Shown here: piece by piece, positions 1 to 5,297 of the stretch
Position numbering within the stretch: the first letter of the stretch is position 1
Layout of the letters: each line of letters begins with the position of its first letter
Source of the DNA: Lachnospiraceae bacterium
GTDB taxonomy: Bacteria > Bacillota > Clostridia > Lachnospirales > Lachnospiraceae
DNA: 6,103 nucleotides
NCBI GenBank assembly: GCA_003484785.1
Contig: DNAD01000194.1
Location: 1-6,103 of the forward strand
Reading direction: 5' to 3'
Notes under the pieces: model-generated
Told to the model about the DNA's origin: nothing
Databases searched by the model: none
The model's input: only the letters and a program-made list of their open reading frames with translations
Translations under genes and position numbers: made by a program

Positions 1-3
1 GAA

Positions 4-501
4 ATGCGAAAGGAGATGAAGGAGGCCAGAGAGGAGAGCAACCGGGAGTTTCAAAGCAACTTCGTAAAGATCGCGATCCCGTTCTTAATCATATTCTTCA
101 CATATGCCGGTGTCATGATGTTTATCCTAAACCGTAATGACAACGGGGCAGAGTATTCCGAATCGGCCTCCGGGGAGGGAGAGGTTGAATATGATGTCGA
201 AAGAGGCCGGCTGTATCTGGACATCGCAAACCCCGGCAATTATAACTGGGAATTCGATGATTTTAACAGCAGAGGTACAAACCTGGATTCCACAAAGGAA
301 AGGGACGGGCTGCATTTCGAGATCTCCGGGGATAATGCCTGTACCAGAGGATATGCGGTCCTGCACTGGTCTCTTGAGGATGACTTTGTACAGGAGGGAT
401 ATATGATCTATGAGCTGGAGATTGATGACGGGGACATCGTTGATGTGATGTCCACCTCGGATGTTGACGATATCTCGGAGTATACCTTTTACGGGGGTTA
501 A
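4..501 (+). CDS. Small single-pass membrane protein, function unknown
   Basis: Codes for up to 165 residues. Residues 1-20 are highly charged (many K, R and E), residues 21-42 (VKIAIPFLII... to ...FIL) form one clear hydrophobic segment, and the rest is acidic and polar. The positive N-terminus followed by one membrane span and no signal-peptidase site suggests a signal anchor with the C-terminal ~120 residues outside the membrane. That part starts with a low-complexity Ser/Gly/Glu linker (about 46-62), then a region rich in alternating hydrophobic residues and Asp, probably beta-rich. I recognise no family, catalytic motif or lipobox. The ATG at 4 is at the window edge and the frame is open upstream, so the true start may lie outside; a second ATG at 16 is possible but the AAGGAG directly abutting it is too close to serve it. 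A terminator-like hairpin follows the stop, so it is probably not cotranscribed with the antiporter. Confidence 0.7.
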   Translation: MRKEMKEAREESNREFQSNFVKIAIPFLIIFFTYAGVMMFILNRNDNGAEYSESASGEGEVEYDVERGRLYLDIANPGNYNWEFDDFNSRGTNLDSTKERDGLHFEISGDNACTRGYAVLHWSLEDDFVQEGYMIYELEIDDGDIVDVMSTSDVDDISEYTFYGG

Positions 502-521
502 GATTGGAGGAAAAGCGTTAC

Positions 522-546
522 TATCACAGCCCAAAAGGCTGTGATA
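522..546 (+). terminator. Probable intrinsic terminator after the first gene
   Basis: A perfect 10-bp inverted repeat (TATCACAGCC at 522-531 and GGCTGTGATA at 537-546) flanks a 5-base loop CAAAA, 20 bp after the stop codon at 499-501. The stem is followed only by TTTAAC, so the U-tract is short and termination may be incomplete. The promoter for the next gene starts 10 bp further on, which fits a transcription-unit boundary here. Confidence 0.55.
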
Positions 547-555
547 TTTAACGTC

Positions 556-584
556 TTGCCAATTCGAAGGCTTTGAAATACAAT
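556..584 (+). promoter_or_regulatory. Probable sigma-A promoter for the antiporter operon
   Basis: TTGCCA at 556-561 (5 of 6 to TTGACA) and TACAAT at 579-584 (5 of 6 to TATAAT) are separated by exactly 17 bp. Transcription would begin near 591, giving a leader of about 95 nt before the ATG at 686. A second candidate -10 box, a perfect TATAAT at 647-652, has no acceptable -35 at the right distance (TTGAGC at 618-623 is 23 bp away), so it is the weaker choice. Confidence 0.55.
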
Positions 585-590
585 ATAACA

Positions 591-685
591 TGAGGTACTG
601 AACAAAATTGATGGTTTTTGAGCCGGAAACGGTTAAACACTGCTCTTATAATATAGGAGCTGCCCCTGTTTGAAAGGAGCGTTAT
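591..685 (+). promoter_or_regulatory. Structured 5' leader with a possible RBS-sequestering switch
   Basis: If transcription starts near 591, this untranslated leader contains two foldable parts. AGCCG (621-625) pairs with CGGTT (630-634; includes one G-U) across a GAAA tetraloop. GCTCTTAT (642-649) can pair with ATAGGAGC (653-660) across AAT, with one G-U pair. The same GCTCTT can instead pair with AAGGAGC at 674-680, which is the Shine-Dalgarno of the antiporter (GGAG, 7 nt before ATG 686). The two pairings exclude each other, so the leader could switch between an open and a hidden ribosome binding site. It does not match any riboswitch consensus I can recall. The pairings are seen; the regulatory function is inference. 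Confidence 0.3.
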
Positions 686-1960
686 ATGACGAATTTTCTG
701 GCTTATGCCATTTTGCTGCTGAGCCTTATCGTCCTTATCGGATTCTTTAACGAGAAAAAGACAAAGCTGACCTATGAGATCGCCCTCATGCTTTTTTCGA
801 TCCTTATCGGAACGATACTGACCGTGATCGATGCTGTTATAAACAGTCAGAGCGTGAGCGAGGTTCTCTACAGCGTCCAGGTGTTCGACCTTGAGGATTT
901 CCTTATGAAGGGAGTGCTCTGCTTCATGCTCTTTGCAGGCTCGTGCCATATGAAGCTGAGCGATTTCAAGCGCCTGGCAAGGCCGGTGGGAGTACTGGCC
1001 GTGATCTGTACCCTTCTTGGCGCTGTTTTTTACGGAATGCTGTTCTATCTGGCGGCGCTTCTTTTAAAGCTTCCTTTTACTGTACCCATGTGCCTGATGT
1101 TCGGCAGTATCGTGGCTCCTACCGATCCCATTGCGGCAACGAGCATCTTAAACAAGTTCGGGCTGCCGGAGGATATAAGCTTTCTTATAGAGGGAGAGTC
1201 GCTTTTAAACGATGGGGTCGGAGTGGCGCTCTTTGTCTGCTTTTCGGGTATTGTTAAGGCTCAGGGCGGTGAAGGCTTCTTTCAGGTGATGTTTCGGGAG
1301 ATATTCGGGGCGGTCCTTATCGGAGCGGTTGTTACGAGCCTGTGTTTTGTGATCTTTGCAAGGACACAGGATATAAAACGTCAGATCTTTGTAAGCCTTC
1401 TTGCGGTTTCCCTCGCATACTTCCTGTGCGAGCATTTTGAATGCTCGGGCGCCATCGCATCCGTGGTATGCGGAGTGCTGTTTGCCGCCTTCAGGCAGAA
1501 GGAGGAGGAAAAGAGGGGCGGATGGGAGCTGCCGGAATTTGACGGCTTCTGGGAGGTTCTGGATAACCTGCTCAATTCCATTTTATATGTGATCCTGGGC
1601 TTTTCATTCATCCGTATCCTGCAGATGCCCTATGTGTTCAGGCTTTCGGTCATTGCCGTCATATGCAATCTCCTTGCACGCTTCGGAAGCCTCTATGCAT
1701 CTTCCTTCATCATGGGCCCGATCCCGGGAGGCTATGACAGAGTAAGCTTTTCAAAGCTTTTAACCTGGGGCGGCCTCAGGGGAGGCCTTTCCATAGCCCT
1801 TGCAATGAGTACCGCACCAATGCTTTCTAATGAGGATTACCATATCGTTCTCGGCTGTACCTATGCGATCGTCTTCTTTACCACAATAATCCAGGGGCTT
1901 TCGATGAAACGGGTATATGAGAGGATCGAGAGGGAAAGAAATGGAAGAATATATAATTAG
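686..1960 (+). CDS. Na+/H+ antiporter, CPA1 (NhaP-like) family
   Basis: A 424-residue polytopic membrane protein expected to exchange cytoplasmic Na+ (or K+/Li+) for protons. The CPA1 hallmarks are present. APTDPIA (144-150, with T146-D147-P148) is the unwound-helix motif. EGESLLNDG (169-177) carries the N175-D176 pair of the ion-binding site. WGGLRGGLSIALAMS (361-375) holds the conserved Arg365. Roughly a dozen hydrophobic segments run from residue 1 to about 410. The protein ends soon after the last one in a short charged tail (RVYERIERERNGR), with no RCK or cyclic-nucleotide domain, so the length is at the compact end for the family. The start is secure: GAAAGGAGC lies 7 nt before the ATG. 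Its 3' end overlaps the next gene by 20 bp, suggesting an operon headed by this gene and translational coupling. Ion specificity cannot be read from sequence. Confidence 0.93.
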   Translation: MTNFLAYAILLLSLIVLIGFFNEKKTKLTYEIALMLFSILIGTILTVIDAVINSQSVSEVLYSVQVFDLEDFLMKGVLCFMLFAGSCHMKLSDFKRLARPVGVLAVICTLLGAVFYGMLFYLAALLLKLPFTVPMCLMFGSIVAPTDPIAATSILNKFGLPEDISFLIEGESLLNDGVGVALFVCFSGIVKAQGGEGFFQVMFREIFGAVLIGAVVTSLCFVIFARTQDIKRQIFVSLLAVSLAYFLCEHFECSGAIASVVCGVLFAAFRQKEEEKRGGWELPEFDGFWEVLDNLLNSILYVILGFSFIRILQMPYVFRLSVIAVICNLLARFGSLYASSFIMGPIPGGYDRVSFSKLLTWGGLRGGLSIALAMSTAPMLSNEDYHIVLGCTYAIVFFTTIIQGLSMKRVYERIERERNGRIYN

Positions 1961-2600
1961 ATCCATAGAACATTCGATGCGCAGCATGTTTCTGATGGTA
2001 GCCGTAGTCCGCGACTCGACCGGTCAATGCTTTATCCTTGACCACAATAAGGAGCTGGAAAACATTTCAGCCGGCAGAAAGGATGAGGGGGGAGATAACT
2101 TCGCAAAGAGGAAATTAACCGATCCGCAAAAAGGGGACCGGACAGGCACGAACTGGTTCGTGCCGGAGCACACGATCCCTGCGGGATCGGTGCATACGCT
2201 GTTCAAAAGCCTTAAGAAGAATATCCATCCCGAGGACAGGGAAGCTTTTGCCCGGTTTACCGATCATGATGCCTACGTTAAAGAGCTTGAAGACCATATC
2301 TTTGTTTCCATGGAGTTAAGGATAAGACATGCGGACAGAAAGTATTACTGGTCGGAGATCATCCTCTGCAATACTACCGAAGAAGACAGCACTGAACCCG
2401 GTCAGTTTTCGGAAAAGGTAGAGCGCGGTATAAGTGAATATAATGAATCCCATTCGAATCCTTATTCAGTCGGCGCAAGCTACGGCTGGGTACTGCTCCC
2501 CGCAAAAGAGGGGATGACCGGCCTTGATGAATACATAGAAATGGCGGATGCAAAAATGTATGAAATGCGCATGGAGCGCGATAAATACAGGAGAGATTAG
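1941..2600 (+). CDS. PAS-like sensor fused to a truncated, non-catalytic GGDEF end
   Basis: A 219-residue soluble protein. Residues ~5-143 resemble the PAS-like sensor domain common in Lachnospiraceae diguanylate cyclases, including IHPEDREAF (95-103) and a beta-strand series ELRIRHADRKYYWSEI (125-140). Residues ~156-213 match the last third of a GGDEF domain: NPYSVGASYGWVLL (173-186) corresponds to the 'vs.SiG' strand, and MADAKMYEMR (201-210) to the final 'ADkaMYeaK' helix. Everything between, including the DxLTGLxNR start, the Mg/GTP loop and the GGDEF motif itself, is absent, so it cannot be a cyclase. This may be an in-frame deletion remnant or a small regulatory partner. I chose the ATG at 1941 because GAGAGGG lies 6 nt upstream and 1917 has no Shine-Dalgarno. 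It overlaps the antiporter stop by 20 bp and ends 16 bp before the hydrogenase-fusion gene. Confidence 0.75.
   Translation: MEEYIIRSIEHSMRSMFLMVAVVRDSTGQCFILDHNKELENISAGRKDEGGDNFAKRKLTDPQKGDRTGTNWFVPEHTIPAGSVHTLFKSLKKNIHPEDREAFARFTDHDAYVKELEDHIFVSMELRIRHADRKYYWSEIILCNTTEEDSTEPGQFSEKVERGISEYNESHSNPYSVGASYGWVLLPAKEGMTGLDEYIEMADAKMYEMRMERDKYRRD
2145..2193 (+). repeat. Two tandem perfect/near-perfect stem-loops inside the PAS-like gene
   Basis: The first is an inverted repeat of 9 bp, GGCACGAAC (2145-2153) and GTTCGTGCC (2156-2164), with only TG between; folded, it would open to a 4-base loop. Three bases later a second stem pairs 2168-2171 plus 2173-2179 (GCAC, CGATCCC) with 2183-2193 (GGGATCGGTGC) around a TGC loop, leaving A2172 bulged. 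They encode residues ~69-85, a stretch that does not look like conserved PAS sequence. Two such stems side by side are unusual in coding DNA. Confidence 0.6.
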
Positions 2601-2616
2601 GTCACCTGGAAGTTTT

Positions 2617-5229
2617 ATGGAACGACTGATTTATACAAATGAGAAATGTGTGGGCTGCCATAAGTGCATAAGTGTCTGCAGCTGTATCGGTGCCTGCGTG
2701 GCCAGGGAACCGGATAAGGAGGGGCGGTCTTATATCGAAGTGGATCCGAACCGGTGTATCGCCTGCGGTGCCTGTTTTGATGCCTGTGAACACGGGGCAA
2801 GAGAGTTTGCGGATGATACGGAGGCTTTTTTTGATGCACTTGAGAAAGGGGAGGAGATCTCGGTTCTGATAGCGCCTGCTTTTTACGCAAATTACCCTGA
2901 CGAGTATGAGACAGTGCTCGGAGGGCTTAAGAGCCTGGGAGTGAAGCGCTTTATCAACGTTTCCTTCGGGGCCGATATCACTACCTGGGGCTATGTGAAA
3001 TATATTAAGGAGTATGGCTTTCGCGGAGGCATCTCCCAGCCCTGTCCCGCGGTTGTGGGCTTTATCGAAAAGCAGGAGCCCCGGCTTATCCCGAAGCTGT
3101 TCCCCGTACAGAGCCCGCTTATGTGCGCGGCCATCTATGCCAGAAAAGAGCTGGGCATGCGTGAAAAATTTGCCTTTATCAGTCCCTGTATCGCAAAGAA
3201 GATCGAGATCTGCGATCCCGTCAATAAGGGGATGGTTTCATATAACGTAACCTTTGACCACCTGATGAGATATGTAAGAGAGCACAACATTCAGGGCGAG
3301 CCTGTCACGGAGGAGCTTACCTGTGGTCTCGGAAGCATCTATCCGATGCCCGGAGGCCTCGGGGATTATGTCCGCTGGCTTCTTGGAGATACTGCCTTTA
3401 TCCGTCAGATCGAGGGCGAAAAGAGGATGTATACCTATCTTCGGCAAAACGCGGATAAGATAGCCTCGGGATCCCTCCCGTTTTTATTCATCGATGCCTT
3501 AAACTGCGAAAAAGGATGTCTCTGCGGGACCGCCACCGATCCCTTGATATCCGCAACGGATGACGCTCTGTATAATCTGTTAAACATACGCGAGAACGTA
3601 AAGACGGATGATGAGGAAGGCGCCTGGTCGCGAAACGCAAGTATCGAAAAACGTCTTGAGGCCTTAAATGAACGCTTTAAGGGACTGAAGCTTCAGGACT
3701 ATTTAAGAACCTATACGGACCGGTCTGCTTCTGTACTCACACGTGAGCCTACACAGCGGGAGCTCAACGGGATATTCTATTCCATGAGGAAGGATACCGA
3801 AGAATCCCGAAGGATCGACTGTACCTCCTGCGGCTATGACAACTGCAGGCAGATGGCAACGGCGATCTTCAACGGCTTTAACCGGAAGGAGAACTGTGTC
3901 TATTACCTTAAGAGAGAGATAGAAGAGGAGCAGAACCGCTTAAGGTACCAGACCACCCATGATGAATTTTTAGGTCTGTGGAACCGTTATACGGCAGTGG
4001 ATATACTTAGGGAGAAGTCCCTTGTTCTGGAAAAGTATTCCATTCTGATGGCCGATATAGATGACTTTAAGGGAATCAATACCACCTACGGACACGAGAC
4101 AGGCGATGCTATCCTCATATCAGTTTCCGACCGTCTGCTGGCTCTTACCAAGGAACGGGGCTGGTACCTGGCCAGATACGGCGGGGATGAATTCCTGCTG
4201 ATGATCCCGGATGTGTGGGTATTGCCCGGGGATCCCATAACGAGAGAGCTGTCAGAGCTGTTTGGGGTTCCGATGCCTGTAGATGATGAGGAGATCGATC
4301 TGACAGTGAGCATCGGCATTTCCCATTCGGACGGGGTAACCTCCTCCGAGGAGCATATCCTGAACGCGGAAACCGCCATGTATGAGGCAAAGAGACGAGG
4401 CAGGAACAGAGGATTTCTGTATGATGAGGAGCTTAAGGAAAGAGCGAGGGAAGAGAAGAATATCAGTGACAGGCTGACAGAGGCGTTTGAGAAGGATGGC
4501 TTCTATATGCTCTATCAGCCGAAGGTACGAAGCGACACTCTTAAGGTCTGCGGATACGAAGCACTGGTACGTATGAAGGAGCCCGGTTTGTTCCCGGGGA
4601 AGTTCATACCGGTGGCTGAAAAAAACGGATGGATCTGGAAGATAGGCAGGATCACCACGGAGCTTGTGGTAAAACAGCTGGCTTCCTGGAAGAAGGACGG
4701 GTTTGAGCTCCATCCTGTTTCGGTCAATTTCTCAAGTAACCAGTTAAGTGACCTCGGTTATGTGGATTTTCTCGAGGAGATGCTTAAACGCTATGATGTG
4801 CCGCCGGAGCTTGTGGAGGTGGAGATCACGGAGGGCATTTTCCTGGATAAGACGGCTCAGGCCAATTCCCTTTTCGAGCGCTTTAAAAACCTGGGGATCC
4901 GGCTTCTGATGGATGATTTCGGAACCGGATATTCATCCCTTGGGTACCTTACCTATATTCCGGTAGATGTTATAAAGCTTGATAAATCACTGGTGGATGC
5001 CTATCTTGTAGACGGGAAGGACAGCTTTATCCGGGACGTGATCCGTCTTGTTCACGATATGGATAAGGAAATGATCATCGAAGGAGTGGAGGAAGGATGG
5101 CAGTTTAAGAGGCTTCGGGAGTTTGAGGCCGATGCCATTCAGGGCTATTATTTCAGCAGACCCCTGCCCTCCCGGGATGCTATCCTGTTTGAGCCGGCTG
5201 TGCTTGCCGGGGACACCGAATATAAGTAA
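2617..5229 (+). CDS. [FeFe]-hydrogenase-like sensor fused to GGDEF and EAL (c-di-GMP turnover)
   Basis: 870 residues, cytoplasmic, no membrane span. Domains in order: two [4Fe-4S] ferredoxin motifs (C11-C14-C17-C21 and C47-C50-C53-C57); an [FeFe]-hydrogenase large-subunit domain (~80-305) with H-cluster ligands C143 (SQPCPA), C191 (SPCIAKK), C297 and C301 (NCEKGC); a four-Cys Fe-S domain of the PF04060 type (C402-x2-C405-x4-C410-x16-C427); a GGDEF domain (~445-600) with ADIDDFKGIN (479-488) and RYGGDEF (520-526); and an EAL domain (~617-855) with YEALVR (647-652), EITE (736-739), DDFGTGYSSL (766-775), K787 and EGVEE (822-826). GGDEF makes c-di-GMP from GTP and EAL hydrolyses it to pGpG. The hydrogenase part lacks the usual proton-path residues and resembles sensory rather than catalytic types. 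The start at 2617 puts MERLIYTNEKC directly at the ferredoxin; the upstream ATG at 2548 would add an unlikely tail. The Shine-Dalgarno is weak (GGAAG, 4 nt before), consistent with coupling to the upstream gene. Confidence 0.92.
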   Translation: MERLIYTNEKCVGCHKCISVCSCIGACVAREPDKEGRSYIEVDPNRCIACGACFDACEHGAREFADDTEAFFDALEKGEEISVLIAPAFYANYPDEYETVLGGLKSLGVKRFINVSFGADITTWGYVKYIKEYGFRGGISQPCPAVVGFIEKQEPRLIPKLFPVQSPLMCAAIYARKELGMREKFAFISPCIAKKIEICDPVNKGMVSYNVTFDHLMRYVREHNIQGEPVTEELTCGLGSIYPMPGGLGDYVRWLLGDTAFIRQIEGEKRMYTYLRQNADKIASGSLPFLFIDALNCEKGCLCGTATDPLISATDDALYNLLNIRENVKTDDEEGAWSRNASIEKRLEALNERFKGLKLQDYLRTYTDRSASVLTREPTQRELNGIFYSMRKDTEESRRIDCTSCGYDNCRQMATAIFNGFNRKENCVYYLKREIEEEQNRLRYQTTHDEFLGLWNRYTAVDILREKSLVLEKYSILMADIDDFKGINTTYGHETGDAILISVSDRLLALTKERGWYLARYGGDEFLLMIPDVWVLPGDPITRELSELFGVPMPVDDEEIDLTVSIGISHSDGVTSSEEHILNAETAMYEAKRRGRNRGFLYDEELKERAREEKNISDRLTEAFEKDGFYMLYQPKVRSDTLKVCGYEALVRMKEPGLFPGKFIPVAEKNGWIWKIGRITTELVVKQLASWKKDGFELHPVSVNFSSNQLSDLGYVDFLEEMLKRYDVPPELVEVEITEGIFLDKTAQANSLFERFKNLGIRLLMDDFGTGYSSLGYLTYIPVDVIKLDKSLVDAYLVDGKDSFIRDVIRLVHDMDKEMIIEGVEEGWQFKRLREFEADAIQGYYFSRPLPSRDAILFEPAVLAGDTEYK

Positions 5230-5253
5230 GGAAACGCTGATCAAAGCGTTTCC
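5230..5253 (+). terminator. 9-bp hairpin right after the fusion gene; weak terminator or regulatory stem
   Basis: GGAAACGCT (5230-5238) and AGCGTTTCC (5245-5253) are perfect inverted repeats around a 6-base loop, beginning on the base after the TAA at 5227-5229. No run of T follows (CGCGCC comes next), so it is a poor intrinsic terminator. It could slow polymerase, stabilise the operon mRNA 3' end, or bind a protein as a dyad. No convincing promoter is seen between here and the polymerase gene. Confidence 0.4.
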
Positions 5254-5283
5254 CGCGCCGGATTTTGGCCGATTATCCTAACC

Positions 5284-5288
5284 GGAGG
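5284..5288 (+). promoter_or_regulatory. Shine-Dalgarno GGAGG that decides the polymerase start
   Basis: A full-strength GGAGG lies 9 nt before an in-frame ATA at 5298, where homologous proteins would be expected to begin. No ATG or GTG is available in frame between the upstream stop (5238-5240) and the first catalytic motif; the only other conventional candidate is TTG at 5265, upstream of this site and without a ribosome binding site. ATCCT (5275-5279) can pair with AGGAT (5286-5290) and would partly cover the site. Confidence 0.6.
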
Positions 5289-5297
5289 ATTAGTACC

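Noticed and set aside
506..575. GGAGG at 506-510 as the ribosome binding site of a tiny gene
   Set aside because: No start codon lies at a usable distance, and the region is taken up by the terminator hairpin and promoter.
591..685. A c-di-GMP (GEMM) riboswitch in the antiporter leader, suggested by the GAAA tetraloop and the c-di-GMP genes nearby
   Set aside because: The conserved core sequences of GEMM-I that I can recall are absent; only the tetraloop is shared, which is too common.
548..949. Minus-strand open frames opposite the antiporter and other genes (e.g. 548-949, 4252-4713, 5760-5978)
   Set aside because: They lie antisense to strongly conserved coding regions, show no recognisable domains and are expected by chance in this base composition.
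1917..1940. Earlier ATG for the PAS-like protein
   Set aside because: No ribosome binding site precedes it; the ATG at 1941 has GAGAGGG at a proper distance and a sensible N-terminus.
2150..2161. CGAAC-TG-GTTCG as a LexA (SOS) box
   Set aside because: The Gram-positive LexA site needs four bases between GAAC and GTTC; here there are two, and it lies inside a gene far from the polymerase it might control.
2548..2616. Upstream ATG extending the hydrogenase fusion by 23 residues
   Set aside because: It would overlap the previous gene, has no Shine-Dalgarno, and places an unrelated tail before the ferredoxin motif where homologues begin.
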